Program-made: the position numbers and the translations under genes
Notes under the pieces: model-generated
Told to the model about the DNA's origin: nothing
What the model saw: the letters and a program-made list of their open reading frames with translations, nothing else
Database searches by the model: none
In this document: piece by piece, positions 8,642 to 16,658 of the stretch
How the letters are laid out: each line of letters starts with the position of its first letter
Numbering within the stretch: position 1 is the stretch's first letter
Assembly (NCBI GenBank): GCA_002255575.1
Contig: NCAT01000015.1
Span: 1-53,468 of the forward strand
From: Acidocella sp. 20-57-95
GTDB taxonomy: Bacteria; Pseudomonadota; Alphaproteobacteria; Acetobacterales; Acetobacteraceae
Direction: 5' to 3'
Length of the DNA: 53,468 bases

Positions 8642-9169
8642 TTAGACCTCCGGCTTTTTAAACGGCAACAACGCCGCAAACGGGCCGCTTGCTGCCGCCT
8701 CACCAAACCCTTCCGGCAACGCGGCCCCTGGTTTGCGCGGGTAGGGGTCCAGCGCCAAGGCCAGTTGCTCGGCTAGCACCGCGCCTAAATCAATCGCCTC
8801 GCCCGCATAGGGGATCTCATCCGGCCCTTCCAGCGTCTCCGCGTCCAGAACATCACCGGCCCCGAGCTTGCTCTCCGGCACAAAGCGCAACTGCGCCGCT
8901 TCCGTGATTGTGGTCTCGAATAATTCCAGCGTCACCACGCATTCCTGGGTCACTCGCGCTGTCAGTTTCAAATCCGCCGCGAGCACCCCTGCGCGCTCAT
9001 GGCTCACGGTAAACTCACCCGCCAGTGCTGCGATGGCGGGCAGGCCGAACAAAGCCGCCAGCGCCGCGCATTCCTCAGATGTAGCGGTTATGGTGCGGGT
9101 CACCTTGTTGGTCCCAATGCCCCCCAGCTTCATCCGGCGGCTGAAAATCTGGCTCATATCGTCACTCAT
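8642..9169 (-). CDS. yceD: DUF177 protein YceD
   Basis: A 175-residue soluble protein of the YceD/DUF177 family, implicated in 23S rRNA accumulation and usually encoded directly before rpmF. The region around residues 60-85 (DLKLTARVTQECVVTLELFE) carries the conserved cysteine and the beta-strand pattern C-V-V-T-L, and the acidic stretch PDEIPYAGEAIDLGAVLAEQLALALDPYPRKPG is the family's C-terminal signature region. The ATG with AGGA 8 nt upstream is preferred. Here yceD is separated from rpmF by the DUF805/MAPEG block, about 1.3 kb, instead of adjoining it, and it is divergent from the bamE-like gene. Confidence 0.9.
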   Translation of the reverse strand: MSDDMSQIFSRRMKLGGIGTNKVTRTITATSEECAALAALFGLPAIAALAGEFTVSHERAGVLAADLKLTARVTQECVVTLELFETTITEAAQLRFVPESKLGAGDVLDAETLEGPDEIPYAGEAIDLGAVLAEQLALALDPYPRKPGAALPEGFGEAAASGPFAALLPFKKPEV

Positions 9170-9262
9170 CAATCATATCCTGCTTTATTGGCATCAACCG
9201 CGCGAAGGCGTACAACGACCATAACAGCCATGGCGAGACACGCCACGGCCAGACATTCTACC

Positions 9263-9826
9263 ATGAAGGACTTGAGCTTGCGCCCTGCCCCGTTGCCAAA
9301 TTTTAACCGTCTGCGCCAGGTTTTGGCCCTCGGCATTGCTTTGTCCCTACCTGGCTGCGGCCTATTTACGGACTCCCCGCATTATCGCGGCATCGCCGTC
9401 TCGGATCATGACTTAAAGGAACTTGTCGTCGGCACCTCCTTGCAGGCCGACGTGCAGGCATTGCTCGGCCCGCCGACCTTTCATGAGGAATTCAACGATA
9501 ATAACTGGGTCTATGTGAGCCAAATCACCAAAATGCGGATCGGCCAGACCGAAGGCGTGGCCCAGCAACAAGTTGTGACGCTGAGCTTTGATAATACCGG
9601 TGTGCTGCGCAAAATTAGCAAAGACGGCCTAAAGGACCGGGTGGATGTGGCGATGGATAGCGCCACCACACCGGTGCCCGGCGGCTCGGCCAGCCTCGTG
9701 CAGCAGATCATCGGCGGTGTCGGCAGCTATAATCCGGGCCTCGGCGGTAGTGGTGCCGGCCAGGGTAATGCTGGCGCTGGCGCCCTGGGCGGCCCCGGTG
9801 CAGGCAGCAGTGGCAACGGTTTCTAG
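9263..9826 (+). CDS. bamE: BamE/SmpA/OmlA-type outer membrane lipoprotein
   Basis: A 187-residue lipoprotein. The signal segment VLALGIALSLPGCG ends in a lipobox-like L-P-G-C (Cys about residue 31). Residues 45-125 match the SmpA/OmlA domain: a helix beginning LKELVVGTSLQADVQALLGPPT, then strands NNWVYVSQ and QQVVTLSFDNTGVLRKI. BamE is a small subunit of the BAM complex that inserts outer-membrane beta-barrels. The last 50 residues are a Gly/Ala/Ser-rich tail, longer than in classical BamE. The ATG matches the start of the signal region. Its stop lies 4 nt before the next gene's start, so the two are coupled. Confidence 0.85.
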   Translation: MKDLSLRPAPLPNFNRLRQVLALGIALSLPGCGLFTDSPHYRGIAVSDHDLKELVVGTSLQADVQALLGPPTFHEEFNDNNWVYVSQITKMRIGQTEGVAQQQVVTLSFDNTGVLRKISKDGLKDRVDVAMDSATTPVPGGSASLVQQIIGGVGSYNPGLGGSGAGQGNAGAGALGGPGAGSSGNGF

Positions 9827-9830
9827 CCGC

Positions 9831-11486
9831 ATGCGGCGCCGGGCGCTGCTGGGGGGACTATCTCTCACGCCGCTCGCCGCCATCACCGCCCACGCACAAT
9901 CCGTTTTGGGTGTGGCCGGCGTACCCACCACCAGCGCGCCCACCACCAGCGCGCCCACCACCAACGCGCCCGTCACCAACACGCCGGTTCCGCTGGCACC
10001 AAACCCACAGGCCGCCAAGCTCGATGATACCGTGGCGCCCCCGTATAATCGTATGGTCATCATGCGCTGGGGCGACCCGTTGCTGCCGGATGCGCCGCCT
10101 TTCAACCCCAATCCACTCACTGAGGACCAGGCCAGCAGCCAGTTCCCTTACGATTCGGTCGTCGCGGGCCTGATCGCGCCACCACCGGCCGAGGACGGTG
10201 TTCCCCGCCTGATCATGGTGCTGGCCAACCCAACCGCGCCCGCCAATATGCTGTTCCAAGGCGGGATGGATGCCCCGGCTGTTGCCGGTAAGCTGCAAGG
10301 CGCGACGGTGCTTAATTTGCAATACCAAGCCGGCCGCTGGGTCACAGTCCAAGGTGGCTACCAGTCCCGCCGCCTAGCAGACGGCACGCTCTGCCAAATC
10401 TCCGGCCCGGCGGCCGCTGCCATCGGCAGCACGGTGCAAGGCATACTGGCCCCGCAAGGTGGCTGCACCACACCTTGGGGCACGGCTTTGCTGGCTGAAG
10501 GCGACGCTGCCCCCTGGCTCAGCCGCCTCGCCAATGTCGGGTTTGGCTATAACGACCCTACGCAAGCGCCGAAATTTGGCTGGGTGACCGAGTTTAATCC
10601 GCTCGACCCGCAGGCCATCCCGGTAAAGCGCACCGCGCTTGGGCGGTTCGCCAAATCTGCCATCGCCGCCACCGCCACGCCGGATGGCCGCCCGGTTATT
10701 TTCATCAGCCAGGACGCCGATGCGGGCTATTTTTTCCGCTTCATCGCCGCCAGCAACGCCACTGACGGCACCGCGCTTGATACCGGCACGCTGGCGGTAG
10801 CCCAGGTCAATGGCAGCAACATCAAATGGCTGGATTTACCCGGCGATTCCGCCGCCCTGATCGGCGCTCTGAATGCCGCCAATATCGCCGGCGGTACGGT
10901 GTTTGACGCCCCCGGCGGCATCGCCATTGCCCAAAATGGCACGCTTTATCTCGCCTGCCGCGGCAACCCGAACCGCAGCTCGCTTGATGCCAACGGCCTT
11001 AACCCGCGCGCTGGCGATGATAATGGCTATGTGCTGGCCCTGCACGCACCCAAAGGGGACCTGACGGCGCGCAATTTCACCGGCGAAATCGCGATTGCCG
11101 CCGGCAACCCGGCGATCACCCCGGGCGCACAATACACGCCCGGCTCAAATGCCTGGCTAACCCACCCGCGCACCCTGAATCTGGACAGTCTTGGCCAGCT
11201 CTGGATCGGCACGGATAGTAAAGGTGACACCTCCGTATCGGCCGATGGCCTGTTTATCATGCAGACTGGCGGCCCCTCGAAATATCTCCTCAGCATGGCC
11301 TATTTAGCTCCTGTTGGCGCCGCCCTCGGCGGTGCCGCCTTTGACGCGGCAACCCACACAAACTTCGCCATGGTCCGCCACCCTGGGGCCACCCCAACCG
11401 CCAGCTTCAGCGCCCCCGCCACACGCTGGCCGACGCTGTTACCCACCATGCCGCCGCAGAGCACCATCATCGCGCTGGTTGGCTAA
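9831..11486 (+). CDS. PhoX / DUF839-family secreted protein with Tat signal
   Basis: A 551-residue protein starting MRRRALLGGLSL, a twin-arginine type signal cleaved near THA-Q. Residues 33-52 are four degenerate five-residue repeats (TTSAP, TTSAP, TTNAP, VTNTP) encoded by 15-bp tandem units at 9927-9986, probably a linker. The rest has DUF839/PhoX features, including the segments around PNRSSLDANG and LDSLGQLWIGTDSKGD. PhoX enzymes are calcium/iron-dependent periplasmic alkaline phosphatases exported folded by Tat, which supports the call. It is somewhat shorter than typical PhoX (about 600-680). Coupling to a BamE-like gene is unusual. Phosphatase activity is inferred. Confidence 0.8.
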   Translation: MRRRALLGGLSLTPLAAITAHAQSVLGVAGVPTTSAPTTSAPTTNAPVTNTPVPLAPNPQAAKLDDTVAPPYNRMVIMRWGDPLLPDAPPFNPNPLTEDQASSQFPYDSVVAGLIAPPPAEDGVPRLIMVLANPTAPANMLFQGGMDAPAVAGKLQGATVLNLQYQAGRWVTVQGGYQSRRLADGTLCQISGPAAAAIGSTVQGILAPQGGCTTPWGTALLAEGDAAPWLSRLANVGFGYNDPTQAPKFGWVTEFNPLDPQAIPVKRTALGRFAKSAIAATATPDGRPVIFISQDADAGYFFRFIAASNATDGTALDTGTLAVAQVNGSNIKWLDLPGDSAALIGALNAANIAGGTVFDAPGGIAIAQNGTLYLACRGNPNRSSLDANGLNPRAGDDNGYVLALHAPKGDLTARNFTGEIAIAAGNPAITPGAQYTPGSNAWLTHPRTLNLDSLGQLWIGTDSKGDTSVSADGLFIMQTGGPSKYLLSMAYLAPVGAALGGAAFDAATHTNFAMVRHPGATPTASFSAPATRWPTLLPTMPPQSTIIALVG

Positions 11487-11492
11487 ATCGCC

Positions 11493-11948
11493 ATGACCAA
11501 GCCCAGCCCGGCCAACATCGCCATTATTGAATGCCGTGCCGACACACCCGATTTCGACGAATGTTTCGCGATCCGGCTGGAGGTGTTTGTGCAAGAACAA
11601 AAGGTTCCGCTGGCAGAAGAGCGCGACACGCTCGATGGCGCTGCCCGACATTTCCTGGCCCGGCTGGACAACCAGCCGGTTGCCACTGCGCGGCTTTTAA
11701 CGCTGCCAGACGGGTATGCCCGAATCGGCCGGGTGGCGGTGCTGGCAGCCTACCGGGGTAGCGGCATCGGTGCCAAATTAATGCGCCATATTGAAACCAT
11801 AACACCAGCGCACACCATCATTCTCGATGCGCAACTGCAAGCCATGAAATTCTACGCCTCACTCGGCTACCAAGAAGCGGGAGAAATATTTCTGGAAGCT
11901 GGCATTGCGCACCGCGAGATGCGCAAAAACCGGCTTTTTTCAACCTAA
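11493..11948 (+). CDS. GNAT-family N-acetyltransferase
   Basis: A 151-residue cytoplasmic protein with the GNAT fold. An N-terminal helix FAIRLEVFVQEQKVP is typical of the YjcF/ElaA-like subgroup. The acetyl-CoA pyrophosphate-binding loop is in IGRVAVLAAYRGSGIGAKLM (about residues 78-97, R-x-x-G-x-G/A pattern). The C-terminal segment AMKFYASLGYQEAGE is the family's motif B. Acceptor substrate unknown. It starts 6 nt after the PhoX-like stop and is probably the last gene of that transcript. Confidence 0.88.
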   Translation: MTKPSPANIAIIECRADTPDFDECFAIRLEVFVQEQKVPLAEERDTLDGAARHFLARLDNQPVATARLLTLPDGYARIGRVAVLAAYRGSGIGAKLMRHIETITPAHTIILDAQLQAMKFYASLGYQEAGEIFLEAGIAHREMRKNRLFST

Positions 11949-12044
11949 CCTCAACTTACGTCAGCCATACAAGCTTATAAACTGCAACCAAGGGTTTAAA
12001 CGGATCGCGCGACAACAAACTCACCCCGGAATGCCGAAATTGAG

Positions 12045-13301
12045 ATGAACGACATGACGCAAGCTGATTTTGACACGGCGCTGCACAGCCAAACCGCACC
12101 ACACCGGCTGCCGCGCCAAAAGCACCCGGCGCATTTCAAGCCGTTGATTGAAGGGCTGTTGCGGACCCGGGTGCGGGATTTGAAGCTGCCGCCTGAGCTC
12201 GCCACACTGTACAAAGCCCGCAGCCTGAAAATCAGCCGCGCGATCATGATCTCCTGGTGCCTATGGGTTGCCGCGATCAATGTCTTTGCGGGCTTATTTG
12301 ACCTCTTCGACATGACCGGGACCACACTCATGATCGTTCTGGGCTTCCGGGGACTCGTTTCCGTTAGTTTTCTGCTCAGCGCGTCGCTCCTCAAGCGCGA
12401 CTTGCTGGCGCGGCGCGAACATTATCTCATCATCATTCCGTCTGTGGTGTGCGTCATCAGCGCCGGCCTGGCCGGGCGGGTGAGCGGGCAGCAAGACATT
12501 GCCGGCGGCTACATCATCAGCGCATTGCTGGTGATTTATTCAGCCGTCATGTTCATCAATATCGATTTCCGCTACGGCAAGCTACTTGCCATCCTTTCAA
12601 TCATTCTGGTTGCTGGCTTCATGTTCACCACGCCGGGCGGCGAGTTTCCGGCCAAGCTGCAGCGTTTCTCGCTGTACGGCGCCGCCATGGTGGGGCTACT
12701 GGTGGCGCACCGGATCCAGCTGCATTTTCAACACCGGCTGTTTCTGATTACCCTGCGCGACGAGATGGCCGCCGCCGAAGCTGCCAATGCGCATGCAGAA
12801 CTTTCTAATATCGCTTACATCGACCGGCTGACCGATATTCCAAACCGGCGCTATTTTGATGAAATCTGTGCCACGCTGAGCAAGACCACCCAAAACCTCC
12901 TCCCGCTCAGCATCTGCATGATCGATATCGATAAATTTAAAAATTTAAATGACTCAACAGGGCATTTACAGGGCGACCATTGCCTGCGCATGGTGGCAAA
13001 TGAAATTCGGGCTCATCTGCGCGGCAAGACCGATATTCTCATTCGCTTTGGCGGTGACGAATTTTTACTCCTGCTGCCAGGCACGGACACGGCCCACGCG
13101 ACCGACATTGCCGACCGGATGCGCACCGCCATCGCTGCCCTGCAATTGGAAAATCCGGGCTCGCCCTTTGGCATTATCACCGCGAGCATCGGTATTGCCA
13201 CTCAACATAGCCAGCCGGTCAAGATCAGCCAACTGATCGAGCAGGCTGATACTGCCTTATACCGCGCCAAATCGACCGGACGGAACCGCGCCTGCCAATA
13301 A
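12045..13301 (+). CDS. Membrane-bound diguanylate cyclase (GGDEF)
   Basis: A 418-residue protein: cytoplasmic N-terminus, about six transmembrane helices (residues 65-225), a short helix, then a C-terminal GGDEF domain (about 255-415). The active-site GGDEF is intact at residues 336-340, and the metal-binding D-I-D-K-F segment (294-298) and DRLTDIPNRR entry motif are present, so it should make cyclic di-GMP from two GTP. The inhibitory I-site, normally R-x-x-D five residues before GGDEF, reads GKTD here, so product inhibition may be weak. The sensory input is through an unassigned membrane domain. It precedes the cytochrome genes on the same strand but is separated from them by an FNR-type box. 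Confidence 0.93.
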   Translation: MNDMTQADFDTALHSQTAPHRLPRQKHPAHFKPLIEGLLRTRVRDLKLPPELATLYKARSLKISRAIMISWCLWVAAINVFAGLFDLFDMTGTTLMIVLGFRGLVSVSFLLSASLLKRDLLARREHYLIIIPSVVCVISAGLAGRVSGQQDIAGGYIISALLVIYSAVMFINIDFRYGKLLAILSIILVAGFMFTTPGGEFPAKLQRFSLYGAAMVGLLVAHRIQLHFQHRLFLITLRDEMAAAEAANAHAELSNIAYIDRLTDIPNRRYFDEICATLSKTTQNLLPLSICMIDIDKFKNLNDSTGHLQGDHCLRMVANEIRAHLRGKTDILIRFGGDEFLLLLPGTDTAHATDIADRMRTAIAALQLENPGSPFGIITASIGIATQHSQPVKISQLIEQADTALYRAKSTGRNRACQ

Positions 13302-13320
13302 TAATTTTACGCATTCCGGG

Positions 13321-13334
13321 TTGATTCACATCAA
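13321..13334 (+). promoter_or_regulatory. FNR/ANR-type binding site upstream of the cytochrome genes
   Basis: TTGATTCACATCAA is an exact match to the FNR consensus TTGAT-N4-ATCAA. Its centre is 41.5 bp upstream of a start point predicted from the downstream TATTCG -10-like hexamer (13357-13362), which is the class II activator position. It lies between the diguanylate cyclase stop and the cytochrome start. A regulator of the FNR/FixK/ANR group is implied but not present in the window. Confidence 0.7.
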
Positions 13335-13388
13335 GGCGCCGCACGTCCGCCACGGCTATTCGTGTCGTATATTTTGAAGGATCGGCAC

Positions 13389-14750
13389 ATGACGCAACCA
13401 CAAAACAGCCATATCGCCCGAAACCTCATCGCCGTGGCGATGATCGCAAGCGCCGTCGGCACCCGTCCCGCCTACGCCATTCCGGCCTTTGCCGCCCAGA
13501 CCGGTGAGCCCTGTTCAGCCTGCCATATCGGGTTTCCGCAGCTCACACCGTATGGGCGAGAATTCAAGCTGGAAGGCTATGTCGCGGGTGGGATGTTCCC
13601 TGATTATAAGAATTTCGCACTAATGTCAGAAATCGGCTTCACCCATGTTCAAAACAAAGTACCGGGCGGCCTGGCACCAAACTACCCTTCCAATAACGCT
13701 TGGTCGGTGCAGCAAACCAGCTTGTTCTACGGTGGTGCGTTATATGCGCCGATCGGGCTAGGGGCCTTTATTCAGGCCACTTATAACGGCGTCGGTCATA
13801 GTTTCAGTTGGGATAATACCGACATCCGGTTGGCAAGGCTGACCTCGTTATTCCACAAACCGCTCTTTTATGGCTTCACCTTTAATAATAATCCGGGTGT
13901 GACTGATTTATGGAACACCCCGCCTGCCTGGGGCTATCCGTTTCTGCCGGATGCGTTGGGGGGTGGCCCACCGGCAGGGGTGCAGCTCGCCTCGCTCGGC
14001 GGCCAGGTGATGGGCCTTGGCGGCTATGGTGCGCTAAATATCTCGTTGAGCGATCTGCTTTATGCCGAGGCGAATGTCTATCAATCATTGCCCAATAATC
14101 TTGGCCACACGCTAGGCGCTGGCTATAACCCAATTTCAGGCGCCATTCCGTATGGGCGGGTCGCTTGGCAGCATAGCTGGGCTAGCAATTCCTTTGAGCT
14201 TGGCGCGATCGGCTTGCAGGATCATCCGATCCCGAGCGGCATTTCCCACCAGCAATCCGACACCAAAACCGACATCGGGCTGGATAGCCAATTCCAGCTT
14301 ATCTCGGGCACTCACGCATTTTCGCTGCAAGCGGCTTATGTGCATGAATGGCAGCATCTGCCCGCCAGCGTTGCCCTGGGCCAAGCCAGCAATATGAATA
14401 ATACGCTTGATACGATCACGCTGACCGCGTCTTATTTATATCGGCAGAAATACGGTATTACCGAGACATTTTCTGACCTGATGGGTAGTGCCGATGCCAA
14501 TTTGTACGGGCTGGAAAATGGCGGTGATTCGGTAAATGGCAAGCCGAATACATCAAGTTTCACGACCGAACTTGATTACTACCCGTGGAATAATGGCGGG
14601 CCGAAATTTTTTCCCTGGGCTAATGCCAAGTTCTTCGTCGAGGGAATTGTCTTTCCAACCTATCATGGCGCGAGTAGTAATTATGATGGGAACGGCTCAA
14701 GTGCGAACGGACATGACTTAATTTTCACTGGAATTTGGCTAGCCTTCTAA
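13389..14750 (+). CDS. Cyc2-like fused monoheme cytochrome c / outer-membrane beta-barrel
   Basis: A 453-residue protein with a signal peptide (cleavage after about A30, AYA-IP), a single haem-binding motif CSACH (42-46) followed directly by the conserved FPQLTPYGREFKLEGY, and then about 390 residues of alternating aromatic/polar beta-strand sequence ending in IWLAF, a C-terminal phenylalanine as in BAM-inserted barrels. One haem at the mouth of a porin is the architecture of Cyc2, the outer-membrane iron oxidase of Acidithiobacillus and other iron oxidisers. There are no other cysteine pairs. The ATG is preceded by GAAGGA at 7 nt; an upstream in-frame GTG is less likely. Function (iron oxidation, iron reduction or other extracellular electron transfer) is inferred from architecture, not proven by homology search. 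Confidence 0.7.
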   Translation: MTQPQNSHIARNLIAVAMIASAVGTRPAYAIPAFAAQTGEPCSACHIGFPQLTPYGREFKLEGYVAGGMFPDYKNFALMSEIGFTHVQNKVPGGLAPNYPSNNAWSVQQTSLFYGGALYAPIGLGAFIQATYNGVGHSFSWDNTDIRLARLTSLFHKPLFYGFTFNNNPGVTDLWNTPPAWGYPFLPDALGGGPPAGVQLASLGGQVMGLGGYGALNISLSDLLYAEANVYQSLPNNLGHTLGAGYNPISGAIPYGRVAWQHSWASNSFELGAIGLQDHPIPSGISHQQSDTKTDIGLDSQFQLISGTHAFSLQAAYVHEWQHLPASVALGQASNMNNTLDTITLTASYLYRQKYGITETFSDLMGSADANLYGLENGGDSVNGKPNTSSFTTELDYYPWNNGGPKFFPWANAKFFVEGIVFPTYHGASSNYDGNGSSANGHDLIFTGIWLAF

Positions 14751-14773
14751 CTTTTACCCTCAAGGAAACGAAC

Positions 14774-15160
14774 ATGAAATTTAGCAAAACGATCCTGGCC
14801 GCCGCCGCAATCATCGCTCTGGGCAGTGCCCATGCGGCACTCGCCGCAGGCGATGCCGCCAAAGGCAATGATGTGTTCCAAAGCCAATGCGCGATGTGCC
14901 ATGGCGTGACGGTGGGGGCCAATGGCATCGGCCCATCCTTGGCCGGCGTTTATGGCAAACCAGCCGCTGGGGTGGCCGGGTATGACTATTCTCCAGCCTT
15001 AAAGGCGGCAAATATCACCTGGACAGATGCCGCACTTGATAAATTCATCGCAGCCCCGCAAGCCGACATACCCGGCACCAAGATGCCTTATGCCGGGTTG
15101 CCCGATGCCGGTGACCGCGCCAACGTGATCGCCTATCTCGCCACGCTGACCGGCAAGTAA
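14774..15160 (+). CDS. Periplasmic class I cytochrome c
   Basis: A 128-residue secreted protein: signal peptide of about 25 residues (ILAAAAIIALGSAHAALAA), haem motif CAMCH (39-43), and a distal Met ligand in GTKMPYAG (Met about 104). The layout matches small soluble class I cytochromes that shuttle electrons in the periplasm. It starts 23 nt after the Cyc2-like gene with AAGGAAAC as ribosome-binding sequence, so the two are one transcript. The likely role is to carry electrons between the outer-membrane cytochrome and an inner-membrane oxidase or reductase. Confidence 0.93.
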   Translation: MKFSKTILAAAAIIALGSAHAALAAGDAAKGNDVFQSQCAMCHGVTVGANGIGPSLAGVYGKPAAGVAGYDYSPALKAANITWTDAALDKFIAAPQADIPGTKMPYAGLPDAGDRANVIAYLATLTGK

Positions 15161-15175
15161 CCCCTTCCCGCGCCG

Positions 15176-16582
15176 TTAAAGCCCCGGCAGCATTTTGCCG
15201 GGGCTCAGGCGTGCATGCGGGTCGAGCGCCTGTTTTATGCTGCGCATCAGGTCAAGCTCGACCGCTGATTTATGTGCGCTCATACCCACAATGCGCATCT
15301 GGCCAATGCCATGCTCGGCACTGAAGCTGCCAGCATGCAGCATTGCCAAACCTTCGACCGCTGCCGTGATGGCGGCTTTATAGTCCGAAATGTCTGCCAG
15401 CGACTTACCGGCCGGTGGGCGGACATTGATGTGCAGATTGCCATCACCGATATGGCCGAAAATATTTAAGCGAAAGCCGGGGAATTTTGCCTCGATCAGG
15501 GCTTCAGTCGCACGGACCATGGCGGGAATATCGCCGATCGGCACAGAAATATCATGTTTTACCGAACCACCTGCGGCTAATTCACCATCAGAAAGCGCTT
15601 CGCGGATGCGCCATAAATCGGCACGCTCGCGCTCAGATTGCGCCACCACCGCATCACTTGCCGTGGCGTTTTCCAATAGCGGTTCCAGCCCCGCCAGCAG
15701 CATGTCCTCCACCGCCTCCCCGGCGGAATGCGCGGAGATTTCAACCAGCACATAATTTTCAGCGCTAAACGGTAAGCGGCTGGTGGGGCTGTGGGCGAGG
15801 CCGAGCGCCATGGCATCGGCCGTGATAAACTCGCACGCGGTGAGTGAGCTGCCTGCTTTCGCCTGCATCGCTTTGAATACATCCAATGCCGCCTCAATGC
15901 TCGGCACACCCACCATGGCGGTGGCATGGGCTGAAACCGCCGGGTGCAGGCGCAACACCGCCGCGGTGATGATGCCGAGTGTTCCCTCCGCGCCGATGAA
16001 AAACTGCTTTAAGTCAAAGCCGGTATTATCCTTGCGCAGCACCCGCAAGCCATCCCACACACGGCCATCGGCGAGCACAACTTCCAGGCCCAGCACCTGC
16101 GCGCGCATCGAGCCATAAGCCAGCACCTGAATGCCGCCGGCATTGGTGGAAATCACGCCGCCAATTTGCGCGGTGCCTTCGGCGGCGAGGCTGACGGGAA
16201 ATAGCCGCCCGGCTTTGGCGGCTTCTTCCTGCACGGTTTGCAATGTCACGCCCGCTTCAACCGTGATGGTGTCACCGGTGGCATCGAGGGCGCGGATTTT
16301 ATTCATCCGGCGCAGATTCAGGATAATCTGGGGGTGGCCCGCCACCGGCACGGCACCTGCCACCAGGCCGGTATTGCCGCCTTGCGGGACCAGCTGCACG
16401 CCAGCCGCCGCGGCGATGCGCATGGCGGCTGCCACTTGCTCCGTAGTCTCGGGAAACACCACGCACAAGGCCGCGTGACTATGGATGCGCCGCCAGTCCG
16501 TTTCAAACGCGGCTTTGTCGGCGGCGTCGGTGAGCACCGCCTTAGCACCAAGTGCTGCCTGTAATTGCGCGATCACTTCCAT
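15176..16582 (-). CDS. FAD-linked 2-hydroxyacid dehydrogenase, D-2-hydroxyglutarate dehydrogenase-like
   Basis: A 468-residue flavoprotein of the GlcD/D-lactate/D-2-hydroxyglutarate dehydrogenase class. The N-terminal FAD-binding domain (about 35-215) has PQGGNTGLVAGAVP, TVEAGVTLQTVQ and the STNAGGI segment, with KDNTGFDLKQFFIGAEGTLG after it. The C-terminal cap (about 225-465) has the metal-site HIGDGNLHINV and the SAEHGIGQMR motif. These enzymes oxidise a D-2-hydroxyacid and pass electrons to quinone or ETF. The divergent neighbour encodes a transhydrogenase that makes D-2-hydroxyglutarate, which favours that substrate over lactate or glycolate. The start is the ATG preceded by AAAGGTG; a longer frame exists but runs across the divergent promoter region. 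Confidence 0.88.
   Translation of the reverse strand: MEVIAQLQAALGAKAVLTDAADKAAFETDWRRIHSHAALCVVFPETTEQVAAAMRIAAAAGVQLVPQGGNTGLVAGAVPVAGHPQIILNLRRMNKIRALDATGDTITVEAGVTLQTVQEEAAKAGRLFPVSLAAEGTAQIGGVISTNAGGIQVLAYGSMRAQVLGLEVVLADGRVWDGLRVLRKDNTGFDLKQFFIGAEGTLGIITAAVLRLHPAVSAHATAMVGVPSIEAALDVFKAMQAKAGSSLTACEFITADAMALGLAHSPTSRLPFSAENYVLVEISAHSAGEAVEDMLLAGLEPLLENATASDAVVAQSERERADLWRIREALSDGELAAGGSVKHDISVPIGDIPAMVRATEALIEAKFPGFRLNIFGHIGDGNLHINVRPPAGKSLADISDYKAAITAAVEGLAMLHAGSFSAEHGIGQMRIVGMSAHKSAVELDLMRSIKQALDPHARLSPGKMLPGL
15180..15205. terminator. Hairpin between convergent genes, candidate terminator
   Basis: A perfect 10-bp stem (AGCCCCGGCA / TGCCGGGGCT) with a 6-nt loop lies at the 3' ends of the converging cytochrome c and flavoprotein genes and overlaps the last codons of the latter. 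On the minus strand it is followed by a short TTT run; on the plus strand there is no T run. Confidence 0.45.
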
Positions 16583-16658
16583 GGGTTCGGCACCTTTGTG
16601 CTGATTGACGTCTCCGCATGACTGAATGATGAAAGGGCAAGCATCAAGGGGGACAGCA

